Assembly (NCBI RefSeq): GCF_014041935.1
Contig: NZ_CP059491.1
Location: forward strand, 3,534,001-3,598,000
Direction: 5' to 3'
Length of the DNA stretch: 64,000 nt
Origin: Gordonia jinghuaiqii
Lineage (GTDB): Bacteria; Actinomycetota; Actinomycetes; Mycobacteriales; Mycobacteriaceae
Under the pieces are notes generated by a model. The model was not told the origin of the DNA and searched no databases. It saw nothing but the letters and a program-made list of their open reading frames with translations. Position numbers and translations under genes: made by a program. Shown in pieces: positions 1 to 11,246 of this stretch (positions are counted from its first letter, which is position 1; every line of letters starts with the position of its first letter).

Positions 1-2014
<2,014 letters not shown>

Positions 2015-2407
2015 TCAGCGCCCGGTCGAGTCGAGCTTCGCCAGCGACCGCTTCGGCGCGACCTGCCGGTAGCTGGCGTCGAGGAGTTCGGCGACCTCGT
2101 CCCACGCGGTGTCGTCGTCCAGGATCAGCCCCAGCCAGCCGTAGGGACCGTAGTAGGCGGGTACGTAGAACCGCGGGTCCTCTTCGAGCGCGGGTTTCTC
2201 CGACTCGTCCGGGATGAACAGGATCGACTGGTCGTGGCGGACCTTGCCGCCCTTGAGGCCGCCGCCGTAGTTGGCGAACATCTTGCCGCACCGGAACGTC
2301 GGGCGGCCGTGTGCGACGACCTCGGTGGCGTCGGGAAGCGCGAGAGCGATCTGTCGAACACGGCCCAGGATCGGGTCGGCGTCGTCGAACATGATCGGAT
2401 GCGGCAC
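2015..2407 (-). CDS. MmcQ/YjbR family protein
   Basis: This is a 130-residue protein of the MmcQ/YjbR (DUF419) family, a small CyaY-like fold. Family marks seen are the N-terminal helix ending in LALPDATE, then HGRPTFRCGKMFA, the strand ILFIPDE and the closing WDEVAELLDASYRQVAPK. The function is unresolved in the family; DNA binding has been proposed from the fold, but nothing here proves it. It is read in the same direction as ligA and the MetE-like gene, with 63 bases separating it from the latter, so it may be at the end of the mnmA operon. Confidence 0.85.
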   Translation of the reverse strand: MPHPIMFDDADPILGRVRQIALALPDATEVVAHGRPTFRCGKMFANYGGGLKGGKVRHDQSILFIPDESEKPALEEDPRFYVPAYYGPYGWLGLILDDDTAWDEVAELLDASYRQVAPKRSLAKLDSTGR

Positions 2408-2470
2408 CCTCGCAGGATAGTTCCGGCGGGGGCGGTTCCGCAGAAGTTCTACGGCGTCGGCTCTACGGCG

Positions 2471-3487
2471 TCACAGCGCCGTGGGGTCGGTGGCGAGCAG
2501 CTGACCTGCTTCGGCGGACACCGCGAGAGCCTTCTTGGCCCAGCTCTCCGACGCCCCGGCCAGTCCGCAGGTCGGTGTCACGACGACGTTCTCCGACAAC
2601 ACCTTCCGGTTCAACCCGATGCGATCGGTGATCGCCGCGAGGCCGGTGGCGACGGTCTCGGCGTTGATCGGCCGATCAGAGGCAATGGACGGTACGCAGC
2701 CGGCCACCAGCACATCGCCGCGGTCGATGAGCATGCCGATGCCGTCGAGGTCGGCGTCGGTGGGCCTGCTGACGTCGACCGAGTAGGCGACTCCGCGTAG
2801 GTGTTCGAGCAGATCCCAGCGCGGGCCGCCGCAGTCGTGCAGCACCACCGGGACCTCGACGTGCTCGACCAGCTCCGTCAGCGCCCGGGCGACGTCGATC
2901 ACCGGGACGGCACGGATCGGGTCGAACCGCGTCAGCGGCTTGACGGTGCCGTCGATGACCTGCCCGATCATCGGCTCGTCGAGCTGTACGACGACCCGCG
3001 CACCGAGCCTGCGGACGACCTCGCCGACGTGCTCGCGCAGGCCCTCCGCGGTCGAGGCGACGATGTCCCGCACGGCCCCTTGGTCCTTGAGCACACGGTG
3101 CCCGTTGGCCAGCTCCACCGATGCGGCGGTGGTGAACGGACCGGCCACCTGCACCTTGAACGGCCGCCCGGTACCGACGAATCCTGCTGTCTCCCAGAGC
3201 TCTTCGACGACGTCGAGGTCCTCGGCGAGCAGGTCGGCCGCACGCCGGGTCAGACGCGAATGTCGCTGCGCGAGACGGTAACCCCAGGTCGCGGTGTCCA
3301 TCGGGAGGTCGACGAGGATGGCGGCCATGCGGCCGATCAGGTCGGCGCCGATCCCGCGGTCGGGCAGCTCGACGAGATGTGCGAAGTCGAGTTCGCCGTT
3401 GACCACGGTCGCCGCGGCCCGCGGATCGGTGCCGGGCATCGAACCCACACCGGTTCCGATGCCTGCGGGCAGGTCGAGTGCGGTCAC
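2471..3487 (-). CDS. MetE-like (cobalamin-independent methionine synthase C-terminal) protein
   Basis: A 338-residue protein matching only the C-terminal barrel of cobalamin-independent methionine synthase, the type known in M. tuberculosis as Rv3015c. Zinc ligands of the MetE catalytic half are visible: His and Cys in VVLHDCGG and the late Cys in VTPTCGLAG. The N-terminal half of full MetE is absent, so it may be a core MetE-type methyltransferase using another methyl donor; the substrate is unknown. The start is a GTG at 3487 that overlaps the mnmA stop as GTGA, which argues for translational coupling and for this start rather than an upstream extension of the frame. The neighbours are sulfur genes (iscS-type desulfurase and mnmA). 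Confidence 0.85.
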   Translation of the reverse strand: MTALDLPAGIGTGVGSMPGTDPRAAATVVNGELDFAHLVELPDRGIGADLIGRMAAILVDLPMDTATWGYRLAQRHSRLTRRAADLLAEDLDVVEELWETAGFVGTGRPFKVQVAGPFTTAASVELANGHRVLKDQGAVRDIVASTAEGLREHVGEVVRRLGARVVVQLDEPMIGQVIDGTVKPLTRFDPIRAVPVIDVARALTELVEHVEVPVVLHDCGGPRWDLLEHLRGVAYSVDVSRPTDADLDGIGMLIDRGDVLVAGCVPSIASDRPINAETVATGLAAITDRIGLNRKVLSENVVVTPTCGLAGASESWAKKALAVSAEAGQLLATDPTAL

Positions 3488-4602
3488 CGGGTTGCCACAG
3501 CCGTCGGCTGCGACGAGGTGGTGGCGATCCGCCCGCAGCCGACCACCTGATCGCCGCGGTCGGCGTCGGGCAGGTACAGCACCGCGGCCTGGCCGCGCGC
3601 CACACCGGTGAGGGGTTCGCGCAGGACGATGTCGATGGCGGGCTCGTCGTCGACGGTGGTCGGCGTGGCCAGCACGGGCGCCAGACCGCCGTGCGCCCGG
3701 ACCTGCACCATGGCGTCGAAGGGCTCGTCCGGGGTGACACCCGAGGTCCAGACCACGCGCGTGGCGGTGATGCCCCATACCTGCAGGTCCGCGGCCGTAC
3801 CGACGGTCACGGTGCCTGCCTCTGGGTCGATCTCGGTGACGTAGCGCGGCTTGCCATCGGCGGCGGGGGCGTCGATACCGAGGCCCTTGCGCTGCCCGAT
3901 GGTGAACCCGTGGACGCCGTCGTGGTCGGCGAGGCGCTCACCGGACGCGGCGTCGACGACGGCACCCGGCCGGACGCCGATGCGGGCGCCGAGGAAGGCG
4001 CGGGTGTCGCCGCTGGGGATGAAGCAGATGTCGTGCGAGTCGGGCTTGTCGGCGACCGCCAGACCGCGCCGTGCGGCCTCGGCGCGGATCTCGCTCTTGG
4101 GGGTGTCCCCGATCGGGAAGAGCGCCCGCGACAGCTGCGCCTGCGTCAGCACGGCCAGCACGTAGGACTGGTCCTTGTCGGCGTCGACGGCGCGCCGGAG
4201 CTCACCGTCGACAAGGCGTGCGTAGTGACCGGTGGCCAGCGCGTCGAACCCGAGCGCGACGGCCTTGTCGGCGAGCGCCGCGAACTTGATCTTCTCGTTG
4301 CAGGTGAGGCACGGGTTGGGTGTACGACCCGCGGCGTAGGCCTCGACGAACTCGTCGATGACGTCGTCCTTGAACCGATCGGCGAAATCCCAGACGTAGA
4401 ACGGGATACCGAGCACATCGGCGGCGCGGCGCGCGTCGGAGGCGTCTTCACGGGAGCAGCACCCGCGCGAACCCGTGCGCAGCGCGCCGGGTGCGGTGGA
4501 CAACGCGAGGTGCACGCCGACGACCTCGTGGCCGGCGTCGACCGCCCGGGCCGCGGCCACCGCCGAGTCGACGCCGCCGCTCATGGCTGCCAGTACACGC
4601 AT
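3484..4602 (-). CDS. mnmA: tRNA-specific 2-thiouridylase MnmA
   Basis: MnmA thiolates the wobble uridine (s2U34) of Lys, Glu and Gln tRNAs using ATP and persulfide sulfur. The 372-residue product has the PP-loop SGGVDS at residues 8-13, the catalytic cysteine in CLTCN (Cys98/Cys101, the latter aligning with the family nucleophile) and the second cysteine in DICFIP (Cys193). The central GHYAR and the C-terminal beta-barrel are present. The ATG at 4602 shares one base with the stop of the cysteine desulfurase gene (TGATG), and the end overlaps the MetE-like start. The sulfur donor gene is thus immediately upstream and probably co-translated. Confidence 0.96.
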   Translation of the reverse strand: MRVLAAMSGGVDSAVAAARAVDAGHEVVGVHLALSTAPGALRTGSRGCCSREDASDARRAADVLGIPFYVWDFADRFKDDVIDEFVEAYAAGRTPNPCLTCNEKIKFAALADKAVALGFDALATGHYARLVDGELRRAVDADKDQSYVLAVLTQAQLSRALFPIGDTPKSEIRAEAARRGLAVADKPDSHDICFIPSGDTRAFLGARIGVRPGAVVDAASGERLADHDGVHGFTIGQRKGLGIDAPAADGKPRYVTEIDPEAGTVTVGTAADLQVWGITATRVVWTSGVTPDEPFDAMVQVRAHGGLAPVLATPTTVDDEPAIDIVLREPLTGVARGQAAVLYLPDADRGDQVVGCGRIATTSSQPTAVATR

Positions 4603-5822
4603 CAGGTAGTCCTTCCGCCGGGCGCGGAGACGAGGCCCGCGGCACGCGCCCGGTCCACGACCTCGTCGATGACCTCGGCGACCGCATCGATGTCGGCCTC
4701 GGTGTTGGTATGGGCCAGGGAGAACCGCAACGACGAGCGGGCGTCGGCCATGTCGAGTCCCATCGCGAGGAGGACATGACTGGCCTGCGCGACGCCTGCG
4801 GTGCACGCCGATCCGGTGGAACATTCGACGCCTTTGGCGTCGAGCAGCATCAGCAGCGAGTCCCCCTCGCAGCCGCTGAAGGACACATGCACGGTGCCGG
4901 GGAGGCAGCCGTCGCCGTCGAGCCCGTTGCGGGTCGTCCCGTCGATCCCGAGGAGGACCTCACTCAGGCGCCGCCGGAGCGAACGTACGTGAGTGGTGTT
5001 CTCGGCCATGTGCTCGACACACCAGGTCAGTGCGGCGGCCATACCTGCCGCCCCGGCGACGTCCTGTGTGCCGGAGCGCACGTCACGCTCGTGACCGCCG
5101 CCGTGTTGGAGCGGCACACAGTCGACGTTGCGACCGAGCAGCAGGGCGCCGACGCCCTGGGGCCCGCCGAACTTGTGGGCGGTGAGGCTCAGTGCCGACA
5201 ACCCGCTCGCCGCGAAGTCGACCGGTAGATGCCCGACCGCCTGGATCGCGTCGGAATGCACCGGTACCCCGAATTCGGCGCCGAGTGCGGCGATGTCGGC
5301 GATCGGCTGGATCGAGCCGACCTCGTTGTTGGCCCACATCACGGAGATGAGCGCGGTCTGGTCGGCGTTGACCTCGAGTTCGGCGCGCAGATCGGCGGTC
5401 GAGACCACGCCGTGGGCGTCGACGGGCAGGAGCACCAGCTCGGCGTCGGCCTCGTCGACGAGCCACTGGGCGGGATCGAGCACGGCGTGGTGTTCGACCG
5501 CCGAGGTGATGATCCGACGACGCCGTGCGTCGGCGCGCCGACGGGCCCAGTAGATGCCCTTGACCGCGAGATTGTCCGATTCGGTGCCGCCGCCGGTGAA
5601 GATGACCTCGGAGGGCCGGGCACCGACCGCGGCGGCGATGGCCTCACGCGCCTCCTCCAGCCGGCGACGAGCCGTGCGGCCCGACCCGTGCAAGGACGAC
5701 GCATTGCCCGGCTGGGTGAAGACGGCGGTCATCGCCTCGACGGCTTCGGGCAGCATCTGCGTCGAAGCGGCATGATCGAGGTAGACAGTCGCCTTCACGG
5801 GCGGTCGGCTTGGCACGGGCAT
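4602..5822 (-). CDS. iscS: Cysteine desulfurase (IscS/NifS type)
   Basis: A PLP enzyme that removes sulfur from cysteine as a persulfide for tRNA thiolation and Fe-S assembly. The 406-residue product (ATG at 5822) shows the entry motif YLDHAAST, the PLP lysine in [10 protein letters not shown] (about Lys217) and the catalytic cysteine loop [11 protein letters not shown] (Cys340). The order desulfurase then mnmA matches Rv3025c-Rv3024c. A GTG at 5798 that begins nearer the YLDHAAST motif is an equally plausible start; neither has a good Shine-Dalgarno site. It overlaps mnmA by one base. Confidence 0.95.
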   Translation of the reverse strand: MPVPSRPPVKATVYLDHAASTQMLPEAVEAMTAVFTQPGNASSLHGSGRTARRRLEEAREAIAAAVGARPSEVIFTGGGTESDNLAVKGIYWARRRADARRRRIITSAVEHHAVLDPAQWLVDEADAELVLLPVDAHGVVSTADLRAELEVNADQTALISVMWANNEVGSIQPIADIAALGAEFGVPVHSDAIQAVGHLPVDFAASGLSALSLTAHKFGGPQGVGALLLGRNVDCVPLQHGGGHERDVRSGTQDVAGAAGMAAALTWCVEHMAENTTHVRSLRRRLSEVLLGIDGTTRNGLDGDGCLPGTVHVSFSGCEGDSLLMLLDAKGVECSTGSACTAGVAQASHVLLAMGLDMADARSSLRFSLAHTNTEADIDAVAEVIDEVVDRARAAGLVSAPGGRTT

Positions 5823-5936
5823 CGCTAGCAAGGATAAACGCGTGTTGGTCGCCGACAAATTCCGCAACCGCCCGCCGTCGTCGTCAGACGCTGGTCACGC
5901 GCCGCCGCGGGCACTCGCGACGGGTCGCCGGCGACC

Positions 5937-6416
5937 TCAGACGCGCTCGAGGTAGAAGTACAGGTGCCGGCCGTCGACGACGCCGCCCTTGCCGTTCATG
6001 ATGCCCATGACGGTCGTATCGTCGACACGCTTGAAGTGATCGACCACCGGCTGGCCGTCGTAGATCATCGACGCGGTGATCTCCCCGCGGAACTCGACGG
6101 CCCACAGACTGGCCTCACCTTTGCCGAGCTTGGTGTTCGAGTAGAGCTTGCCGTTCTCGTCGCGGCACACCAGCGGCTGCACGTCGCTGCGCGAGGTGAA
6201 CGTCTTGCCGTACCAACCGGCCTTGCCCAGCATCCCGTTGATGGCGTGGCCCGTGGTGAACTCGCCGCCCTTCCACGCACCCAGCATCTCCTCCGGCCGC
6301 AGCGTCGCCAGGCCCGCCCACACCGTGTCGAGGTCGGCGTCGTCGACGAGGCCGTCGACCTCGCGGAGCTCGAAGAACTTGGCGCGCGCCACTTCTCGGG
6401 ACTGCGTGGACGTCAT
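5937..6416 (-). CDS. DUF4334 / GXWXG domain protein
   Basis: A 159-residue protein with an N-terminal GXWXG motif (GAWKGG near residue 45) and a C-terminal DUF4334 portion ending in HLYFYLERV. The biochemical role of this pair of domains is not established. The start is set by a strong AGGAGG seven bases before the ATG at 6416. It lies between the cysteine desulfurase and the acyltransferase pair, in the same direction, and is not part of the M. tuberculosis arrangement as I remember it. Confidence 0.8.
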   Translation of the reverse strand: MTSTQSREVARAKFFELREVDGLVDDADLDTVWAGLATLRPEEMLGAWKGGEFTTGHAINGMLGKAGWYGKTFTSRSDVQPLVCRDENGKLYSNTKLGKGEASLWAVEFRGEITASMIYDGQPVVDHFKRVDDTTVMGIMNGKGGVVDGRHLYFYLERV

Positions 6417-6476
6417 CGTCGGCCTCCTGGCGGTACTGCGGGTGGCCCGCACATCGCGGGCGCTGTCCGGAGGAAC

Positions 6477-7358
6477 CTATATGAGAGAACGGGTGATGTC
6501 ACTTTCCTGGCGGGCCGTGTCCCCGCTGACCACGCGCTCGCAGCGCCGCGCGAGCTCACGCCGGTCCGCGCCCGGCGGCTCGGCCGGATGGACCCGCACG
6601 CCGAGGGTCAGACCACGGGCCCGCAACACACGGCGGAGGGTGTCGACCGGCGTGTCGGCCCCGATGAAACTCGGGGCCGTCGCCGTGGTCCCGTCGACGC
6701 CGCGGAAGCACAGACCGACCGGGAACACCGGCACCCCGGCGTCGATCGCGGCCTGGAAGAACGCCGGACGGAACGTTCCGCCGGTCCGCCCGCAGTACGT
6801 GGTGCCCTCGGGGAACACGATGACCGGGTCCCCACCTGTCAGCCTGCCCGCCACCTGCCCGACGGTCGCGGGCAGGCTCCTCAACGCGTGGCGATCCACG
6901 GTGATGACGCCGAACCGGCCGGCGAGCGAGGACGCGACCGGGATGTCGACGACGTCAGATTTGGCGACCACATGTGCCGGGCTGACCGCGGCGAGCGCCA
7001 GGACGTCGAGGAACGAGATGTGGTTGGCGACGACGAGTCCCGCGGCGGCAGGATCGGGGCGCCGGTCGTCGATGTCGACGGCGATGCCCAGCGCTCCGAG
7101 CAACGCGCGCGACGCCCGACCGCGCAGGGCACGTGCCGGACGGCGCCTGGCCCGGGCGCCCAGGCCTGCGGTCAGTGCCGCCCAGACGATCCACACCACG
7201 ACCGTGAGGAGACGGCACAGCCGCCACGCCACGATCGATGCCTCCGCGACCGCGACGAACCGCCTCGACACCCTGGGGCCGATGCACGGCTCGCCGCAGG
7301 TGCTGACCGGGAACCACGGATGCAGCGTGGCGACCGGGCCGGCCAGCAGCGCGGTCAT
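6477..7358 (-). CDS. PlsC-type 1-acylglycerol-phosphate acyltransferase family protein
   Basis: A 293-residue membrane-associated acyltransferase. The family catalytic block NHISFLD (NHx4D) and the FPEGT acceptor motif are present, and a hydrophobic segment around residues 48-68 (LLTVVVWIVWAALTAGL) should anchor it. It is the counterpart of Rv3026c. The ATG at 7358 overlaps the stop of the upstream GNAT gene as ATGA. The pairing of an OlsB-like GNAT with a PlsC-like enzyme resembles the ornithine-lipid pair OlsB/OlsA, so acylation of an aminoacyl lipid is a possible role; ordinary phosphatidate synthesis is the alternative. Confidence 0.88.
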   Translation of the reverse strand: MTALLAGPVATLHPWFPVSTCGEPCIGPRVSRRFVAVAEASIVAWRLCRLLTVVVWIVWAALTAGLGARARRRPARALRGRASRALLGALGIAVDIDDRRPDPAAAGLVVANHISFLDVLALAAVSPAHVVAKSDVVDIPVASSLAGRFGVITVDRHALRSLPATVGQVAGRLTGGDPVIVFPEGTTYCGRTGGTFRPAFFQAAIDAGVPVFPVGLCFRGVDGTTATAPSFIGADTPVDTLRRVLRARGLTLGVRVHPAEPPGADRRELARRCERVVSGDTARQESDITRSLI

Positions 7359-8320
7359 GGTGCCGCGAGTCCGGGATCGGTCGCCGTCTGGGCCCGGCCC
7401 AGCCTCTGGGCGGCCGACCGCAGGCGATCGAGATAGCGCTTGTTCGTACCCTCCCGGTCGAGCAGCGTGAGGAAATCCGCGACGTCGAAGACGTCGTCGA
7501 CGGCCGGCTCCCCGCAGATCCGGGCGCCCACGCGCAGATATCCGCGCATCAGCGGGGGCATCCCGATCGTCTCCGACGGCGTGACGTTCTCGAGCGGGCG
7601 CCCGCCGATGCGCGGGTCGGTCAGGGGGAATGCCTGGCGCCCGGACTCACGATGGTCCTCGTTCAGGCGGTCGCGGACCGCGCGCAGCACCGAACCGGGC
7701 ATCGGCTCTCCCGGGCTGTACAGCGGCACCGACACACAGCCCATCAGATACCGGTGGTTCGCCTGATCCATGTACTGCAGCAGCGCCGCCCACATCAGTG
7801 CGGTGACCGAACCGTCGCGGTGGTCGGCGTGAACGCAGGCTCGCCCCAATTCCACTGTGTCCGAGACGATGTCGTTCATCTCCCGGAGGTCGAACTCGGT
7901 CGCCGAATACCAGCCGCCCGCGGCGATGGCTCGTGACGGGGCCAGCAGACGCGCACAGCCGATGACGCCCTCGTCGGCATGGCGGACCACGAGGTGCTCA
8001 CAGAAGGCGTCGAAGCGGTCGGCATCGCGGCCGGTGGCGGAGTCGCCGATGCGGTCGGAGAAGCCTGGCTCATCGGCGAATACGCGATAGCGCAGCTCCT
8101 GGGCGGCGACGATGTCGGCCGGATCGTCGGAGACGACGACACGGATCGGGCCGGCGGACAACAGGGTTGACGGAACGGCGCGGGAGAACCGGTCGCGCGC
8201 GACGCGGTCGGTGACGGCGGACTGCATGGCGTTCATGACCGCAATGAAAGCCAGACCGGGCATCGCCGCGGCCACCGCAGCGTGTCGTGTCGATGCGGTT
8301 CGAGTGAATTCGCTTCGCAC
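7355..8320 (-). CDS. GNAT family N-acyltransferase (OlsB/hemolysin-like)
   Basis: This protein of up to 321 residues belongs to the large-GNAT acyltransferase group that includes OlsB, which N-acylates ornithine from acyl-ACP. Seen features are the LRYRVFADE entry motif, the strand VELGRACVHADHR and a long C-terminal region ending before the PlsC-like gene, which it overlaps by four bases. It matches Rv3027c in position. The start is unsure: the GTG at 8320 is the longest choice, while ATGs at 8263 and 8236 are possible, because the first 28 residues are not obviously conserved. Confidence 0.82.
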   Translation of the reverse strand: MRSEFTRTASTRHAAVAAAMPGLAFIAVMNAMQSAVTDRVARDRFSRAVPSTLLSAGPIRVVVSDDPADIVAAQELRYRVFADEPGFSDRIGDSATGRDADRFDAFCEHLVVRHADEGVIGCARLLAPSRAIAAGGWYSATEFDLREMNDIVSDTVELGRACVHADHRDGSVTALMWAALLQYMDQANHRYLMGCVSVPLYSPGEPMPGSVLRAVRDRLNEDHRESGRQAFPLTDPRIGGRPLENVTPSETIGMPPLMRGYLRVGARICGEPAVDDVFDVADFLTLLDREGTNKRYLDRLRSAAQRLGRAQTATDPGLAAP

Positions 8321-8374
8321 CCCGGTGGATTCGCGCCTCGCAGATGGCCCGGTGGTGACGACCCCGGAACGCGC

Positions 8375-8406
8375 GGTGACCCCCGACGCGAACGTCGGGG
8401 GTCACC
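8375..8406 (-). terminator. Hairpin after etfA
   Basis: A perfect 13-base inverted repeat (GGTGACCCCCGAC and its complement) flanks a six-base loop. It lies 36 bases beyond the etfA stop and before the GNAT gene, where the etfBA transcript should end. There is no U-run, which is common for actinobacterial terminators. Confidence 0.7.
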
Positions 8407-8442
8407 GGGGTACTGCGTTGATAGCGTGCGGTGATCAGCAGA

Positions 8443-9399
8443 TCACTTGCGCTTCTTGACCTCTTCGGTCAGCTGCGGTGCGACGTTGAACAGGTCGCCG
8501 ACGATACCGAAATCGGCGATCTCGAAGATCGGGGCCTCTTCGTCCTTGTTGACCGCGACGATGGTCTTCGAGGTCTGCATTCCGGCGCGGTGCTGGATGG
8601 CGCCGGAGATGCCCAGGGCCACGTACAGCTGCGGCGACACGGTCTTGCCGGTCTGACCGACCTGGAACTGGCCCGGGTAGTAGCCGGAGTCGACCGCGGC
8701 ACGCGAGGCGCCGACGGCGGCACCGAGTGCGTCTGCCAGCTCCTCGACGACCGAGAACTTCTCGGCGCTACCGACACCACGACCACCGGAGACGACGATG
8801 CTCGCCTCGGTGAGCTCGGGACGGTCGCCGCCCACGTTCGGCTCGACCTTGGTGATCTTGACTGCGCCCTCGGCGGCTGCCGGGACCTCGACGTCGACAC
8901 GCTCGCCGGCACCGGCCTGCGGAGCGGCCTCGACGCCACCCGGACGGACCGAGATCACCGGGGTCTCGCCCTTGGCCTGGGCGTCGACGGTGAACGCGCC
9001 ACCGAAGATGGAGTGGATGCCCACGCCGCCTTCCTGGACGTCGACGACGTCGGCGAGGACACCGGAGCCCAGCCGCACGGCCAGGCGGCCCGCGATCTCC
9101 TTGCCGTCGGCGGTCGCCGCGACCAGGACACCGGCCGGGGACGCCGATTCGGCGATCGAGGCCAGCACGTCGACCTGCGGGCTGATGAGGTAGTTGCCCG
9201 CATCGTCGGATTCGGCGACGTAGATCTTCTCCGCGCCGGCTTCCTTGAGTCCGTCGATGATGCTGTCGGCCGAACCGGGCTTGCCGACGACGACTGCCGA
9301 CGGGCTGCCGAGAGCGCGGGCGGCGGTGATGAGCTCGCTGGTGACCTTCTTCAGGGCGCCTTCGGCGTCCTGCTCCACGAGCACGAGTACTTCTGCCAT
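8443..9399 (-). CDS. etfA: Electron transfer flavoprotein alpha subunit
   Basis: EtfA (FixB) carries the FAD of the heterodimer that passes electrons from acyl-CoA dehydrogenases to the quinone pool. The 318-residue product has an N-terminal alternating domain (MAEVLVLVE) and the C-terminal FAD-binding part with [21 protein letters not shown] and [14 protein letters not shown], near full family length. AGGAG eight bases ahead supports the ATG at 9399. It follows etfB by 53 bases in the same direction and corresponds to Rv3028c. Confidence 0.97.
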   Translation of the reverse strand: MAEVLVLVEQDAEGALKKVTSELITAARALGSPSAVVVGKPGSADSIIDGLKEAGAEKIYVAESDDAGNYLISPQVDVLASIAESASPAGVLVAATADGKEIAGRLAVRLGSGVLADVVDVQEGGVGIHSIFGGAFTVDAQAKGETPVISVRPGGVEAAPQAGAGERVDVEVPAAAEGAVKITKVEPNVGGDRPELTEASIVVSGGRGVGSAEKFSVVEELADALGAAVGASRAAVDSGYYPGQFQVGQTGKTVSPQLYVALGISGAIQHRAGMQTSKTIVAVNKDEEAPIFEIADFGIVGDLFNVAPQLTEEVKKRK

Positions 9400-9452
9400 G
9401 TTGGTTTTCTCCTGAATGTCTGGGGGTTCGCCGGTGGTCTGCGTGGAGAGGA

Positions 9453-10238
9453 TCAGATGATCTTCTGGCCGACCAGGTACTCGGCGACCTTCGTGCCGCC
9501 GTCGCCTTCGTCGGTGACGCGCTCGCCCGCGGTCTTCGGCGGCTTCGGGCTGGAGGCGTTCACGACGGAGCCCGCGTTCTCCAGACCCACATCGCCGGCC
9601 TCGACATCGATCTCGGCGAGGGTGAGGATGGTGACTTCCTTCTTCTTCGCGGCCATGATGCCCTTGAAGGACGGGAAGCGGGGCTCGTTGATCTTCTCGT
9701 TGACGCTGACGATCGCCGGCAGGCTCGCCTCCACGTGGAAGATGCCGTCGTCGGTCTCACGCTCGCCCTTGAGGGTCTCGCCCTCCAGGGTGAGCTTGCG
9801 GAGATGGGTGAGGTGCGGGAGTTCGAGGTATTCGGCGATCATCGCGGGGATCGCGCCGACGCGGCCGTCGGTCGCCTCGTTGCCGGCGATGACGAGCTCG
9901 ACACCCTCGACCGTGCCGAGCGCACGGGCCAGCACGTACGCGGTCTGGACCGCGTCGGAGCCGTGCATGAGGTCGTCCTTGATGTGGATCGCCTTGTCTG
10001 CGCCCATCGACAGTGCCTTGCGGATGGCATCGGTGGCGCGCTCGGGCCCCGCCGTCAGGATGGTGACCTCGCCCCCATCGGCCTCCTTGATCTTCAGCGC
10101 TTCCTCGACGGCGCGCTCGTTGATCTCGTCCAGGACGGCGTCAGCGGCCTCACGGTCCAGGGTGTAGTCGTCGTCGGACAACTTGCGCTCGGACCACGTG
10201 TCGGGAACCTGCTTGATCAGTACGACAATGTTTGTCAT
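9453..10238 (-). CDS. etfB: Electron transfer flavoprotein beta subunit
   Basis: EtfB (FixA), 261 residues, the AMP-binding partner of EtfA. It starts MTNIVVLIKQVPDT, contains the AVDEINERA-like segment (VLDEINERAVEEALK) and the GNEATDGRVGAIPAMIAEYL block, and ends with the extension that wraps around EtfA. It is first in the two-gene operon. An AGGAGG lies 13 bases before the ATG, and an inverted repeat resembling a TetR-family operator lies 36 bases upstream of the start (see 10274-10289). Confidence 0.97.
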   Translation of the reverse strand: MTNIVVLIKQVPDTWSERKLSDDDYTLDREAADAVLDEINERAVEEALKIKEADGGEVTILTAGPERATDAIRKALSMGADKAIHIKDDLMHGSDAVQTAYVLARALGTVEGVELVIAGNEATDGRVGAIPAMIAEYLELPHLTHLRKLTLEGETLKGERETDDGIFHVEASLPAIVSVNEKINEPRFPSFKGIMAAKKKEVTILTLAEIDVEAGDVGLENAGSVVNASSPKPPKTAGERVTDEGDGGTKVAEYLVGQKII

Positions 10239-10273
10239 GGGTCTTCGTCGACCTCCTGCATCGGGTTCGGCAA

Positions 10274-10289
10274 CTTACCGGCGGGTAAG
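10274..10289. promoter_or_regulatory. Inverted repeat upstream of etfB (candidate fatty-acid regulator site)
   Basis: CTTACC-GGCG-GGTAAG is a perfect six-base inverted repeat with a four-base spacer, 36 bases before the etfB start. Similar sequences lie before the enoyl-CoA hydratase (20585-20600) and the FadD6-like gene (61523-61538). The regulator is not identified. Confidence 0.5.
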
Positions 10290-10424
10290 GCCATGGGTCT
10301 TCCCCACTTTAGCCTCTACTCCGGTCTCACTAAACATCGACTACCTCACACAATGAGCACGACCGGTCGCTCGGTCGGTACTGACGACCCAGGGCCCCGA
10401 ACCCCATGCCCTACGCTCTGTCAG

Positions 10425-11243
10425 ATGACTGACGCTGACCTTGGTTCCCCGCCGGTTGCCGGGGCGAGTGGTCTCGAGGCGCTCGACACCGACCAGCAGC
10501 TCGCGCTCACCGGCGAGCGGACCGTCCCGGGAATTCCCGCGGAGAACTACTGGTTCCGGCGGCACGAGATCGCCTACCACCACATCCGTGCGCGCTGCGC
10601 GGGTCTCGATGTCCTCGAGGCCGGTTCGGGTGAGGGCTACGGAGCGGCGATGCTCGCCGCGGCCGGGGCGTCGTCGGTCATGTGCATCGACTACGACGCC
10701 ACCGCGGTGGAGCACACGCGGCGGCGCTACCCCGGGCTCGTGGTCCATCAGGGCAACCTCATCGACCTTCCACTGGCCGACGCCGCGGTGGACATCGTCG
10801 TCAATTTCCAGGTCATCGAACACCTCTGGGATCAGCCGCAGTTCATCGCCGAATGCCACCGGGTACTGCGTCTGGGTGGCGCACTGCTGATCTCGACGCC
10901 CAACCGCATCACCTTCTCCCCCGGCCGCGACACCCCGCTCAACCCGTTCCACACGCGTGAGCTCGACGCCGCCGAACTCACCGAACTCCTCGTCGACGGC
11001 GGCTTCACGATCGAGTCGATGCTCGGCGTGCATCACGGACCTCGCCTCGCCTCGCTCGACGAGAAGTGGGGTGGATCGCTCATCGACGCCCAGATCGAGC
11101 GAGCGCTCGCCGGTGAGCCGTGGCCGGACGACCTCGTCGCCGACGTGGCGGGCGTCGGCGCCGCGGACTTCGAGGTCGCCGACTCCTCCGACCGTGACAT
11201 CGATGCCTCGCTCGATCTGTTCGCGGTGGCGATCCGGGCCTGA
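10425..11243 (+). CDS. SAM methyltransferase of the methylglucose polysaccharide cluster (Rv3030-like)
   Basis: A 272-residue class I methyltransferase. The SAM site shows VLEAGSGEGYGA near residue 66 and the post-motif NFQVIEHLWDQPQF; the ISTPNRITFSPGRDTP stretch is close to my memory of Rv3030. That protein has been assigned to methylation in methylglucose lipopolysaccharide synthesis. The ATG at 10425 was chosen because the upstream frame lacks family resemblance. It begins a run of three tightly spaced + strand genes (three-base gap to the next) and is divergent from etfB. Confidence 0.9.
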   Translation: MTDADLGSPPVAGASGLEALDTDQQLALTGERTVPGIPAENYWFRRHEIAYHHIRARCAGLDVLEAGSGEGYGAAMLAAAGASSVMCIDYDATAVEHTRRRYPGLVVHQGNLIDLPLADAAVDIVVNFQVIEHLWDQPQFIAECHRVLRLGGALLISTPNRITFSPGRDTPLNPFHTRELDAAELTELLVDGGFTIESMLGVHHGPRLASLDEKWGGSLIDAQIERALAGEPWPDDLVADVAGVGAADFEVADSSDRDIDASLDLFAVAIRA

Positions 11244-11246
11244 GGA

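Noticed and set aside
9735..10424. N-terminal extension of the Rv3030-like methyltransferase to 9735
   Set aside because: The extension is antisense to etfB and lacks resemblance to the family; the ATG at 10425 fits homologue length.
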